A stretch of 64,000 nucleotides of DNA, from contig JALHLU010000001.1 in assembly GCA_022844345.1 (NCBI GenBank), forward strand, positions 488,138 to 552,137, read 5' to 3'. The position numbers and the translations under genes are program-made. This stretch comes from Hyphomonadaceae bacterium (GTDB taxonomy: Bacteria > Pseudomonadota > Alphaproteobacteria > Caulobacterales > Hyphomonadaceae). Below the pieces are notes generated by a model that worked only from the letters and a program-made list of their open reading frames with translations, made no database searches and was not told where the DNA came from. Shown here one piece after another: positions 52,717 to 61,375 of the stretch. Every line of letters begins with the position of its first letter. Position 1 is the first letter of the stretch.

Positions 52717-55116
52717 GTGTCGTCCGCGAAACCACAAACCGGGCCAGATGCGGTCACGCGGCTGCTGGCGGGCTATCGCCCCCTGCCCGGCGTGTCCGAT
52801 GAGCTGCTTGATGCTGCGGGAGCCGTGAGGCCAGCCTGGCGCGGCTTCATCAGCCATGTGGCGGCGATGGCGCCGGAGGAAATCTCTCACCGCATCTCGC
52901 AGGGCGACCAGTATCTTCGGGATGCCGGCGTGTTCTTCCGCCAGTATGGCGACGGGCAAGCCGAACGTGCCTGGCCGCTGAGCCATATCCCCGTCATCGT
53001 CCATGAGAGCGAGTGGGGGACGATTACCGAAGGGCTGATCCAGCGCGCCGACCTGCTCGAGAGCATCGTGGCTGACCTTTATGGCAGCCAGCGCCTTGTG
53101 ATGGAGGGGCATCTTCCGGCGTCCCTGGTGGCGATGTCGCCGGAATGGCTGCGGCCACTGGTGGGCGTGCGGCCCCGCTCGGGCCAGTTCCTTCACTTCA
53201 TCGCGTTCGAGATTGCGCGCGGGCCAGACGGCCAGTGGTGGGTGCTGGGCGATCGCGTGCAGGCGCCATCGGGCGCGGGTTTCGCGCTGGAGAACCGCGT
53301 GGCGACGGCCCGCGTCTTTCCGGACCACTATGCGCGGGCGAACATCCACCGGCTTGCCGGATTCTTCCGCGCATTTCGTGACATGATGAACGATCTGCGC
53401 GGCGACACGGACAGCCGGGTTGGCATCCTGACTCCCGGGCGCCTCAACGACACTTATTTCGAGCATGCCTACATCGCGCGCTATCTTGGCTTCATGCTGC
53501 TGGAGGGCGAGGACCTGACGGTCGAGAACGGCCAGGTGATGGTGCGCACGATTGCGGGGCTGGAGCCGGTGAGCGTGCTGTGGCGGCGGATTGATGCAGC
53601 GTTCGCCGATCCGCTGGAGCTGAACGAGCAGTCGCGGCTTGGTGTGCCGGGGCTGGTGGAGGCGGTGCGGCGCGGGCAGCTGGCGGTTGTGAACGCGCTG
53701 GGGACCGGCATACTGGAGACGCGCGCGCTGCTGGCGTTCATGCCGCGCATTGCGCAGGCGCTGCTGGACGAGCCGCTGAAGCTTCCGAACATCGCAACGT
53801 GGTGGTGTGGACAGGAATCGGAGCGCGCGCACGTTCTGGCTCATGCCGACCGCATGATGATTGGCGAGGCGCTATCGACGCGCATGCTGTTTGATTCGGA
53901 AGACCGCACGCACCTTGGCGCGACACTTGCCGAACGCCAGCAGAGCCTGAGCGACATGATCGACCGGCGTGGGCCGATGCTGGTGGGACAGGAAGCGGTG
54001 ACGCTTTCGACGACGCCCGCGATGGTGGATGGCGCGCTGACGCCGCGGCCGATGAGCTTGCGCGTTTTTCTTGCCCGCACGCCCCGCGGATGGCGCGCGA
54101 TGCCCGGGGGCTATGCCCGCATCGGTCGCTCGCAGGACGCAACGGCCATTGCGATGCAGCGCGGCGGATCCGTGGCGGATGTCTGGGTGCTGTCGGACAA
54201 GCCGGTGAGGAACGAGACGCTGCTGCCCTCGCCCGCCGCCCCCTATAAGCGTTCGCGGCGCGTCGAGCTTCCCAGCCGCGCGGCGGACAATCTTTTCTGG
54301 ATGGGACGCTATGTCGAGCGGGCGGAAGGCCTGATCCGGATGCTGCGCGCATGGCATGTGCGCCTGGCGGAGGCGGGGCGGGACGACACGCCATTGCTGA
54401 CGCATGTGCGGAGTTTTCCGGGGTTTCATGACGCCGATCCGACCAGCGAGGCGCCGGGGGCCCTGCTCGCCGCCATCAGCGCGGCGACAGCAAGCGCGAG
54501 CCAGGTGCGCGACCGGTTTTCCATCGACGGATGGAACGCGCTGAACGATCTTGCGGCCAGCGCGCAGGCGGAGCTGGGCAATGTTTCGCCGGGCCATGCA
54601 TCTGCGCGGGCGCTGGGTCGGCTGCTACATCGGGTCACCGGATTCTCGGGCCTCGTGCATGAGAACATGTACAGGTTTGCCGGATGGCGCTTCCTGTCGA
54701 TCGGACGGTCGCTGGAAAGGGCCGTCAACATGTGCGAGGCGCTGGCCTGGTTTGCGGCCGAGGCGGCGCCAGAAGGCGCGCTCGATCTTGTCGTCGAGGT
54801 GGGCGACAGCGTACTGACGCACCGGCGACTCTATGCGGTGGCGACCGGCCGCTCGACCGTGATTGACCTGCTCGCGTGCGACGCCAACAATCCGCGTTCG
54901 GTGCTCTACCAGTTGGCGGAGATGAAGGAGCAAGTGAGCTTCCTGCCCGGCGCGCAGGAGGCCGATGGCATGTCCGAGCTGTCGCGGGCGATCCTGAAGC
55001 TGCATGCGGAGATAGCGGTGGCGGCCCCTGAAGACATCGATACGGCGCGGCTGATGGATCTTCGCGCCGACCTGTGGCGGGCGTCAGACTTGCTGACGCA
55101 GGCCTATCTGCGCTGA
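52717..55116 (+). CDS. Fusion of circularly permuted ATP-grasp ligase and Alpha-E domain, locus 2
   Basis: 799 aa from a GTG at 52717. Residues about 1-510 are CP_ATPgrasp: GDQYLRDAGVFFRQYGDG, WVLGDRVQAPSGAGFALENR, LTPGRLNDTYFEHAYIARYLG and LEGEDLTVENGQ. Residues about 518-799 are Alpha-E: RAADNLFWMGRYVERAEGLI, DGWNALNDLAASAQAELG and GRSLERAVNMCEALAW. The second half aligns with the separate Alpha-E protein of locus 1 (13869-14798). The gene starts 22 bp after the DUF2126 gene; the transglutaminase follows after 4 bp. Confidence 0.93.
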   Translation: MSSAKPQTGPDAVTRLLAGYRPLPGVSDELLDAAGAVRPAWRGFISHVAAMAPEEISHRISQGDQYLRDAGVFFRQYGDGQAERAWPLSHIPVIVHESEWGTITEGLIQRADLLESIVADLYGSQRLVMEGHLPASLVAMSPEWLRPLVGVRPRSGQFLHFIAFEIARGPDGQWWVLGDRVQAPSGAGFALENRVATARVFPDHYARANIHRLAGFFRAFRDMMNDLRGDTDSRVGILTPGRLNDTYFEHAYIARYLGFMLLEGEDLTVENGQVMVRTIAGLEPVSVLWRRIDAAFADPLELNEQSRLGVPGLVEAVRRGQLAVVNALGTGILETRALLAFMPRIAQALLDEPLKLPNIATWWCGQESERAHVLAHADRMMIGEALSTRMLFDSEDRTHLGATLAERQQSLSDMIDRRGPMLVGQEAVTLSTTPAMVDGALTPRPMSLRVFLARTPRGWRAMPGGYARIGRSQDATAIAMQRGGSVADVWVLSDKPVRNETLLPSPAAPYKRSRRVELPSRAADNLFWMGRYVERAEGLIRMLRAWHVRLAEAGRDDTPLLTHVRSFPGFHDADPTSEAPGALLAAISAATASASQVRDRFSIDGWNALNDLAASAQAELGNVSPGHASARALGRLLHRVTGFSGLVHENMYRFAGWRFLSIGRSLERAVNMCEALAWFAAEAAPEGALDLVVEVGDSVLTHRRLYAVATGRSTVIDLLACDANNPRSVLYQLAEMKEQVSFLPGAQEADGMSELSRAILKLHAEIAVAAPEDIDTARLMDLRADLWRASDLLTQAYLR

Positions 55117-55120
55117 TGAC

Positions 55121-56005
55121 ATGATCTACGATATCCGGCTCACCATCGAGTATGTCTATCGCGCGCCGGTCGCGGGGGGGCGGCATGTCCTCTACATGAC
55201 CCCGTCACAGGCGAGCTCGCAGCGGGTGATCACGTCATTGCTGGACATCACGCCGGCGCCGGACGAGCGCATCGCCATGACGGACTTCTTCGGCAACACA
55301 GCTGTCGAAGTCGCGTTTCGGGCGCCGCATGCGGAGATCGCGTTCAGGCTGCGCGCGCGCGTCGAGCGTATTGCGCCGGAGGATAAGCCGGATATTTCGC
55401 CCGCGTTGCCGGCGCTGGCGAGCGAGCTTGCCGGCTTGCGGTCGCTGGCGGCGGACTCCCCGCATCACTTCCTTGCGGACTCGCCGCGTGTGAGAGCGCA
55501 GCCCGAGTTCGAGGCCTATGCGCGTGCACAGGTCGCGGACGACAAGCAGACGGTGTGCGCCATCGTTGCGTCTATCGGGCAAGCTCTGGACCGTGACCTG
55601 ACGTTCGATCCGGGATCGACCAATGTTGACACGCCGCCCGAGGAGGCCTTCGCGGCGCGCCATGGCGTCTGTCAGGATTTCACCCACATCATGATCGCAT
55701 GTCTGCGGTCGATCGGTATTCCGGCGGGCTATGTGAGCGGCTTCCTGCGGACGCGGCCACCGCCTGGCGAAGAGAGGCTGGAAGGCGCCGACGCGATGCA
55801 CGCCTGGGTACGCGCCTGGTGTGGCGGGGCGACGGGCTGGGTCGAGTATGATCCGACCAATGGTATCTGGGTGAAAGACCAGCATATCGCCGTTGCGCAT
55901 GGGCGCGACTATGGTGATGTCGCCCCGGTTCGCGGCGTGGTGCGGACGTCAGGCGGGCAAACAAGCAAGCAGGCCGTAGATGTCATGCCGCTGGGCGAAA
56001 CCTGA
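55121..56005 (+). CDS. Transglutaminase-like cysteine protease, locus 2
   Basis: 294 aa. Beta-rich N-terminus (MIYDIRLTIEYVYRAPVAGG, as in the bacterial transglutaminase-like N-terminal domain), then the core with Cys in RHGVCQDFTHIMIACLRS (about 182), His in DAMHAWVRAWCGG (about 226) and Asp in EYDPTNG (about 244). The C-terminus carries IAVAHGRDYGDVAPVRGVV, a conserved end of this subfamily. No signal peptide. It is the last gene of locus 2 and is convergent with the exported-protein gene. Confidence 0.92.
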   Translation: MIYDIRLTIEYVYRAPVAGGRHVLYMTPSQASSQRVITSLLDITPAPDERIAMTDFFGNTAVEVAFRAPHAEIAFRLRARVERIAPEDKPDISPALPALASELAGLRSLAADSPHHFLADSPRVRAQPEFEAYARAQVADDKQTVCAIVASIGQALDRDLTFDPGSTNVDTPPEEAFAARHGVCQDFTHIMIACLRSIGIPAGYVSGFLRTRPPPGEERLEGADAMHAWVRAWCGGATGWVEYDPTNGIWVKDQHIAVAHGRDYGDVAPVRGVVRTSGGQTSKQAVDVMPLGET

Positions 56006-56010
56006 GGACG

Positions 56011-56484
56011 TCAGGTCGCCTGACAGCCGATCATGCCGCCGACCGGCAGGACGGTCACGAATCCCTTCTGATCGCGCGTGCGCAGTACGCCGCGTTCAAT
56101 CACGGCGCCATCCTTGAGCTGGGCCTCGCGATCGTAGGTGAGATCGATCTCGAAGCTGTACTTGCCGCCGGCGAAGGTCTGCTTCTCGTAGTGTCCGAGC
56201 ACGGCCTCGCCGCTTGCCTGTTTGCGGTCAAGGCGGTGTTCGCGGTTGCCGATGCGCACCAAGGCGCGGGCCGGGGATTCTGTCGCGAAGAGGATGAAGA
56301 CCGGGCGTTCGGTCTTGCTCCACAGGAAGAGGCCGCAGCGGCCGGCGGCCAGCGTCTGCGCCGGCAGGTTCTGGAGCTCGATGGCGCCAACGCTTATGCG
56401 GTCGCCCACGCTTTGCGCAAACGCTGCGCCGGCAATCGAGATTGCCGCAGCCGCACAGGCCAGTCTTGTCAGAACGGTAGCCAT
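56011..56484 (-). CDS. Hypothetical exported protein downstream of gspN
   Basis: 157 aa with a signal peptide (cut after AGAAFA). The mature part is beta-rich: SVGAIELQNLPAQTLAAGRC, LFLWSKTERPVFILFATES, and a C-terminal LPVGGMIGCQAT with a Cys pair in the domain (Cys about 48 and about 155). The start lies 16 bp inside the end of gspN, so it is translated from the type II secretion transcript. No family is recognised. Confidence 0.7.
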   Translation of the reverse strand: MATVLTRLACAAAAISIAGAAFAQSVGDRISVGAIELQNLPAQTLAAGRCGLFLWSKTERPVFILFATESPARALVRIGNREHRLDRKQASGEAVLGHYEKQTFAGGKYSFEIDLTYDREAQLKDGAVIERGVLRTRDQKGFVTVLPVGGMIGCQAT

Positions 56485-57200
56485 CGCGCCGCTCCCCTCT
56501 TCTCGTATGAACCACTATCACTTTGTAGCAGCAGGCCAAACGCCGCGAGGCGGAGGGCCACTTCAGGGTTTTCCGTGCGATACTGCACCGACCATTGGGC
56601 GGCGCCGGAGTTTGCAAGATCCAGCACGAGCTGGGCGCTCTCGCCATCGCGTTCGCCGTTCATCACAAGACGGCCGACCGGCCCGTGGCAGGCGGCAGCG
56701 CCCGACATCATGGGACCGTTTACGCCGAGGACCTCGCCGCTTCGCATGAGCGTGTCGCTTTCGAGGATGCCCTGGGCCGAGATGCAGGCGTCGCTGCCCA
56801 GCAGCACATCGACATTACGCAAGCTGGTTTGCCCGGGCAGGCGAAGCGTTTCACTGACTGGCAGACCCTGGAGGAGGAGTTCATCGGAGGTGAGGCGGCG
56901 TTCGCCATCCATACCGAGCTGAAGGCGGGCGGCTCCCGTAATGTCGCGGCCGGACAGGTCGATATCGGCGACGACGCGGCCAAACAGCAGATCAGCCGCA
57001 GAGACCCTGATGCCGACATCGCCGGCGTCGAGCTGGCCAATGCGCGCGCGCGTGAGCGTTGCATCCCAGATCGTTCCGCTGGCGCGGGCGAAGGACAGCC
57101 CGTCAGGCGTCGGCTGCAGGAAGGCCTGGGCGGGAGCAAAGGCGACAGCGCCACCCGCGAGCGCCAGACCGAACACGGCGACATGCCAGATCCTGATCAT
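56469..57200 (-). CDS. gspN: Type II secretion protein GspN
   Basis: 243 aa. Signal/anchor at the N-terminus (MIRIWHVAVFGLALAGGAVA), then beta-rich sequence with FARASGTIWDATLTRARIGQ and the Cys-containing ACISAQGILESDTLMRSGE region. GspN is an optional inner-membrane/periplasmic component of type II systems. The gene starts 4 bp before the gspM stop, and its end overlaps the next gene by 16 bp. The family is weakly conserved, so assignment also rests on position. Confidence 0.82.
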   Translation of the reverse strand: MIRIWHVAVFGLALAGGAVAFAPAQAFLQPTPDGLSFARASGTIWDATLTRARIGQLDAGDVGIRVSAADLLFGRVVADIDLSGRDITGAARLQLGMDGERRLTSDELLLQGLPVSETLRLPGQTSLRNVDVLLGSDACISAQGILESDTLMRSGEVLGVNGPMMSGAAACHGPVGRLVMNGERDGESAQLVLDLANSGAAQWSVQYRTENPEVALRLAAFGLLLQSDSGSYEKRGAARWLPF

Positions 57201-57679
57201 GTGCGCCTCGCCGCGAGACTTGCATCGCCCTGGACGAGATCGCCCTCGCCGGCGCGCACGATGGTGATGCGGGTGACCGCAAAGCCCGCGCGCTCGACGG
57301 CGTCGATCCATCCATAGATGCTGCGCGAGGCGGCGGGCTGAAAGGATATGCGGACGCCGGTGGGGCCGTCGGGCTCGATACGCGTGGGCGACAGGCCGAA
57401 CTGGGCGGCGATGGCGGCGGCGGCTCCGCGCGGCGTGCCGTCGGAGGCGGCCGGCGCGACTTGCCCAGCGCCGTCTGTAGGAGCCGTGCGGAGGCGGGCG
57501 ACGTCGTCGCGCAGCTGCACGGCGCTGGCGAGGTCGGCGGCGGCGGCGGTCCGATAGCTGTTGGCGGCCTGCCATCCAAACCAAAACAGGCCGAGAAGTG
57601 CGACGAGTACGCCGACCTGGAGCAGGAGCTGCTCGCGTGGCGTGCGCGAGGCAAACCAGGATGCGAGTGCGCCCATCAT
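57197..57679 (-). CDS. gspM: Type II secretion protein GspM
   Basis: 160 aa. One transmembrane helix near 20-40 (QLLLQVGVLVALLGLFWFG) preceded by the S-R-T-P-R-E-Q motif usual in GspM, then a periplasmic ferredoxin-like domain. GspM pairs with GspL in the inner-membrane assembly platform. It overlaps gspL by 4 bp and gspN by 4 bp. Confidence 0.88.
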   Translation of the reverse strand: MMGALASWFASRTPREQLLLQVGVLVALLGLFWFGWQAANSYRTAAAADLASAVQLRDDVARLRTAPTDGAGQVAPAASDGTPRGAAAAIAAQFGLSPTRIEPDGPTGVRISFQPAASRSIYGWIDAVERAGFAVTRITIVRAGEGDLVQGDASLAARRT

Positions 57680-58893
57680 GCGCCTCCCATCGAAACGGAA
57701 ACCGAGGAGCGTCCGTCAATCGCCTGCATCGGACCGACATCAATCTGACCCGCGGCCTGGCGAAGGCCTTCGACGGCGGAATCCAGCTGGGGCTGCAACA
57801 GGCTGGAGAGACGGAGGTCAACTGTGCGCCCAGGCGCATCAAGGCGGACCTCGTCGAGCTGGACGTCCGGATGAAGTTGCAGAACGTCGGAGATCAGCGG
57901 ATTGGCGGCGATGACGGGGTTAGCGGCCGGCCGCTTCATGGCGTTGAGGGCGGCTGTCACCTGTGCACGGAGATTGTTGACGCGTTTCACCTCCGGGCGC
58001 GCCTCACGAAACGCTTTCTCCGACGCCGCATGGACTGCCTCGGCCGAGGCAGCGTCGCGCATGCCGTCCCAGGTGGTTATGCCGATCTGGAGCAGGCCCA
58101 GGGCCACAGCGAGGCCGGCGGCCAGTCCCCACGCTGCCAATGGAGACGCGGAGGCCTGCGACCGTTCGGACGAAGCGCCTGCAAGGTCAGGCGCGAGCGC
58201 CGGCCGCCTTGCCGCAAGCCGGGCCAGGCGGATGGGTGGGTCTTCAGCGTCCGTCTCCGTCACGTCGACCCGGAGGGAGCCAAGCTGAGGGGCGAGGTCA
58301 GCGCGTGTCCAGCCCTGCAGGCGGACGGCGTCGATGGTGGCGCCAAGCTGAGCCATCCACTGACCCATCACGGCTGGAGCGAGGCCTGAATCCATCGTGA
58401 AACCGCCAAGTTCGCCGGCGGAAACCAGAGTGCGGTCTCCCAGTCGCAGCACTTCGATGCCGCCACGGTCCGGCGCAAGGAGCGAACAGTCGAGATAGAC
58501 CGCCAGCGGCTTGAGACGCATGGCGGCGCAGCGGTCCAGCCAGGCCGTCAGACGCCCGCGCGACATCGCCGCGGCGAGGCGGCCATCGTCCTCCCCGGCG
58601 CCGCCGACGGCGAACACTGTGTCGACGGTGTCCGTTGCGAGACTATCCTTGAACAGGTGGGCCGCAGCGGCGCGGGCCTGGGCTGCGGAACGTGTTGGCG
58701 TCGCGAGGCGGCGCAGCTGCGCGTCGAAGCCGGGGATGACGAGGAGGCACTCGCCCTGGGCGCCGCGGATGGCGTCGCCCGAAGCGACCATGCCGCTTGC
58801 TGCGACGCCAGTCGCACCCGCCTGAAGACGCACCCAGGCCATCGGCTCTTCGGGCGTGTTTCCGGCGATCAGGACAATCACGGCGGTGCTCAC
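57676..58893 (-). CDS. gspL: Type II secretion protein GspL
   Basis: 405 aa from the GTG at 58893, which overlaps the gspK stop by 4 bp; longer in-frame starts read into gspK. The cytoplasmic actin-like part has LLVIPGFDAQLRRLATP and VFAVGGAGEDD, there is a helix at about 275-295 (AWGLAAGLAVALGLLQIGI), and a periplasmic ferredoxin-like domain follows. GspL links the GspE ATPase to GspM. Confidence 0.85.
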   Translation of the reverse strand: MSTAVIVLIAGNTPEEPMAWVRLQAGATGVAASGMVASGDAIRGAQGECLLVIPGFDAQLRRLATPTRSAAQARAAAAHLFKDSLATDTVDTVFAVGGAGEDDGRLAAAMSRGRLTAWLDRCAAMRLKPLAVYLDCSLLAPDRGGIEVLRLGDRTLVSAGELGGFTMDSGLAPAVMGQWMAQLGATIDAVRLQGWTRADLAPQLGSLRVDVTETDAEDPPIRLARLAARRPALAPDLAGASSERSQASASPLAAWGLAAGLAVALGLLQIGITTWDGMRDAASAEAVHAASEKAFREARPEVKRVNNLRAQVTAALNAMKRPAANPVIAANPLISDVLQLHPDVQLDEVRLDAPGRTVDLRLSSLLQPQLDSAVEGLRQAAGQIDVGPMQAIDGRSSVSVSMGGA

Positions 58894-59906
58894 AGCAGGT
58901 TGTTCGCGACGCGCGCGCCGAAGACTCGCCGCACGACACGCCCGCGCCCGGCGGCGGTATCCACGAGGGCGACACTTGTTTCTGTCACATCGCCGAAGTT
59001 GACCCTGATGCCGATCACATACCAACGCGACAGTTTTGTGAACATCGCGCGACTTTCGTCACTGAGTTGTATTGGGGCGATGCGGCGGTCTGCAAAGAAG
59101 GCGTCGAGGGTGGACCATCCGCCAAGCGGACGCTCGCGGATCAATGCCTCGGCCGAGGCCAGCGGCAGTGCAGGCCCGAATATGACTGCCAGCAGCGGCG
59201 CCTGGTCGGGACGGAGCGTGTTGATCGCAATCACGTTAGCCGACGTGGTGGGTCGTACGCAGGCAAGGCGGGCGAGCCGCGAGGTAACGCTCGCATCGAA
59301 GCCAGCGATGGAGCGCATCTCGCTGGCGTCGCCGAGAAGGTGGTTGGCAGGCAGCGCGACGGCAGAACCGCCGCCATAGGCTTCGTCCTCGGCGCCGCCA
59401 AGGCCGGGGACGGTGTCGCTGTCGATCCAGTCGGCCAGCGAGGCCGCAAGTGTGCGATGGGAGCCGATGCCAAGCAGCGCCAGCAGACGCGAGAAACGCG
59501 CCTGTCCATCTTCGCTGGCGACCAGCGGACCGCCCTCCTCCTGCCTGACGAGGCTGTTGAGGTTGAAGCAGTTGTCGCCGCTAGCCACGGTGACCTGCAT
59601 CGAGCCATTGTCGAGCGGCAGGGTAAGCGTGCGATCGAGCCAGTCTGACGGGTTGACCGCTTCCGTTGCGGTGGCGGTTGCGGCCTGGTCGATGCGGCGG
59701 ATGGCGTAGGCTTCAGCGCCGAGAAGATACCAGCGGGTCTGGTCCATCTGCGCCTGGTTGCCGGTGCGTTGCGTGCTGAAGCGGGCGGCTTCCACGACGG
59801 AGATCGCGAGCACGCTCATCACAGCAACCACGACAAGGACGGCAGCGAGGGCTGCGCCGCTTTCGCCGTCGGGGGAAGGTCGGGGGGCGCGCGCCATTTC
59901 TGTCAA
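58890..59906 (-). CDS. gspK: Type II secretion minor pseudopilin GspK
   Basis: 338 aa from a TTG overlapping the gspJ stop, or 335 aa from an ATG three codons later. The prepilin-like N-terminus is ESGAALAAVLVVVAVMSVLA, the typical GspK helix in which Glu5 is replaced. A large globular domain follows with SYSLASLADWIDSD-like (AASLADWIDSDTVPG) and IALNTLRPDQ-like (IAINTLRPDQAPLL) calcium-domain segments. GspK caps the pseudopilus tip. Confidence 0.92.
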   Translation of the reverse strand: MTEMARAPRPSPDGESGAALAAVLVVVAVMSVLAISVVEAARFSTQRTGNQAQMDQTRWYLLGAEAYAIRRIDQAATATATEAVNPSDWLDRTLTLPLDNGSMQVTVASGDNCFNLNSLVRQEEGGPLVASEDGQARFSRLLALLGIGSHRTLAASLADWIDSDTVPGLGGAEDEAYGGGSAVALPANHLLGDASEMRSIAGFDASVTSRLARLACVRPTTSANVIAINTLRPDQAPLLAVIFGPALPLASAEALIRERPLGGWSTLDAFFADRRIAPIQLSDESRAMFTKLSRWYVIGIRVNFGDVTETSVALVDTAAGRGRVVRRVFGARVANNLL

Positions 59907-60499
59907 AGCCCCGTCAGCGCTTGAAGCCGCACGCGTCCATAGCGCGGAAGCGTGACTTCGATGGCGACGGCCTGTGGGACCATGGACATGGATGTCGGCC
60001 AGTCTTGACGCCAGCCAAGCCCGTCGTGGAATCCGAACGCGACATCTCCTGCTGAGGACAGGACCGTGCGATCGCGCGTGACGGCATTGGGGCCGGGATC
60101 GATGGCGGCGCGAGTGGAACGGACGAAGCTGCCTGTCTCATCGAGGCTGTAGCTTACGACGGTCAGGGACGTGGATATCTGATCTTCCGATCCGGGCTCG
60201 CCCTGGGCGCGGACAAACGACATGGTGGGACGAACGCCGCCAACGGCGTGGAAGGCGAACGGCGGGCGGCCGGGATCGCGCGTGACGCGCGGGGCAATCT
60301 GGGCAAGGTCCGCCGCCAGCAGGGCGCGGGCCGACTGGAGTTCACGCAGGCTATCCTGCGCTTCCTCGACATCGGCCTGGGCATAGAGGGTCTGCGAGAG
60401 AAGCAGCACGCCGCCGCCAGCGACCAGCGCAAAGATGAAGAGCGAGACGAGGGCTTCGACAAGCGTGAAGCCAGCGTCGGATGGCGCAGCTGACTTCAT
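59903..60499 (-). CDS. gspJ: Type II secretion minor pseudopilin GspJ
   Basis: 198 aa. Prepilin cleavage site and helix in SDAGFTLVEALVSLFIFALV (cut after Gly, Glu at +5). The C-terminal beta domain has VVSYSLDETGSFVRSTRAAI and AVAIEVTLPRYGRVRLQALT. Overlaps gspI by 4 bp and gspK by 4 bp. Confidence 0.92.
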   Translation of the reverse strand: MKSAAPSDAGFTLVEALVSLFIFALVAGGGVLLLSQTLYAQADVEEAQDSLRELQSARALLAADLAQIAPRVTRDPGRPPFAFHAVGGVRPTMSFVRAQGEPGSEDQISTSLTVVSYSLDETGSFVRSTRAAIDPGPNAVTRDRTVLSSAGDVAFGFHDGLGWRQDWPTSMSMVPQAVAIEVTLPRYGRVRLQALTGL

Positions 60500-60894
60500 G
60501 GCGCGACGCCTCCGGTGAGGCGGAAAGCGGACACTTCGGCGGAGGGCGCCGCCTCGCCGGCGAGGAAGGCGGCGGCTTCGATGCGAACACTTTCGGGATC
60601 ACCTGTGGAGAACACATCCATACGCCAGCGCCAGCTACGGCCGGCCAGCTCAACCTCGCCTTCCGTGGCGCCGAGCGATGGGGGCGTTCGCGCCGCCATG
60701 ACGTCGATCAGCGCGTTCTCGATGACAATTGCCCCGAGCGCGCGCGTTTCGACCCGCGAGTAGGTTTCCACCGATTGCGCCTGCATGGCTATGAGCGCGA
60801 CAGCCGCAAGCGCGAACACAAAGAGTGCGACCAGCGTTTCGACGATGGTGATGCCGGCGTCGGCAGGCGCTTGATCAGGAGACACGTTCGACAC
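60496..60894 (-). CDS. gspI: Type II secretion minor pseudopilin GspI
   Basis: 132 aa from the GTG at 60894 (or the GTG at 60885). Prepilin site PADAG-ITIVETLVALFVFAL with Glu at +5, then ALIAMQAQSVETYSRVETRAL and a short C-terminal beta domain with SWRWRMDVFSTGDPESVRIE. The start overlaps the end of gspH, so the real start is uncertain by three codons. Confidence 0.88.
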   Translation of the reverse strand: MSNVSPDQAPADAGITIVETLVALFVFALAAVALIAMQAQSVETYSRVETRALGAIVIENALIDVMAARTPPSLGATEGEVELAGRSWRWRMDVFSTGDPESVRIEAAAFLAGEAAPSAEVSAFRLTGGVAP

Positions 60895-61375
60895 GAACTT
60901 CTCCCTGTTCGTCGATTTCCACGCGCCAGCCACTGCCGGCCTCACCGAAGCGGAGACGCATAGATGTGGAGCCGCCAAGAGGATCGAAACGTGCAAGACG
61001 GCGGGTTTCGCTGTCGCGTTCCGCAGGTTCGGGCATTTCAATCTGAGGGGCTTCATCGGCTGGCCAGGGCTGGAAGCCGAGCGAGGGCACAGTCTCGAGC
61101 CGGCGCCAGCCATCCTCGTCGAGGCGCTCGAAATGGTAGCCCTCATTGGTGGCGACGAAAGCCAGCTGCCGGTTCATGAGGATGCTCTGGTCGCTGGCGA
61201 GGTCGATACGCGCGGCCAGGCGTTCCAGCGCAGAACGGAGACGCGAGTCGGCGCCGGGCGACATGAGCAGCACAGAACTGGCGACCAGCGCGATGATCGC
61301 CAGCGTGGCCATCACCTCGACCAGCGTGAAGCCGGCCGAGCGGGCGCCGCTATCGTGCGTTGACGACGTCTGCAT
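60875..61375 (-). CDS. gspH: Type II secretion minor pseudopilin GspH
   Basis: 166 aa from the ATG at 61375. Prepilin site SAGFTLVEVMATLAIIALVA, then ADSRLRSALERLAARIDLAS and GYHFERLDEDGWRRLE. GspH is the first minor pseudopilin after the major GspG. The start overlaps the gspG end by 26 bp and the stop overlaps gspI. Confidence 0.88.
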   Translation of the reverse strand: MQTSSTHDSGARSAGFTLVEVMATLAIIALVASSVLLMSPGADSRLRSALERLAARIDLASDQSILMNRQLAFVATNEGYHFERLDEDGWRRLETVPSLGFQPWPADEAPQIEMPEPAERDSETRRLARFDPLGGSTSMRLRFGEAGSGWRVEIDEQGEVRVERVS

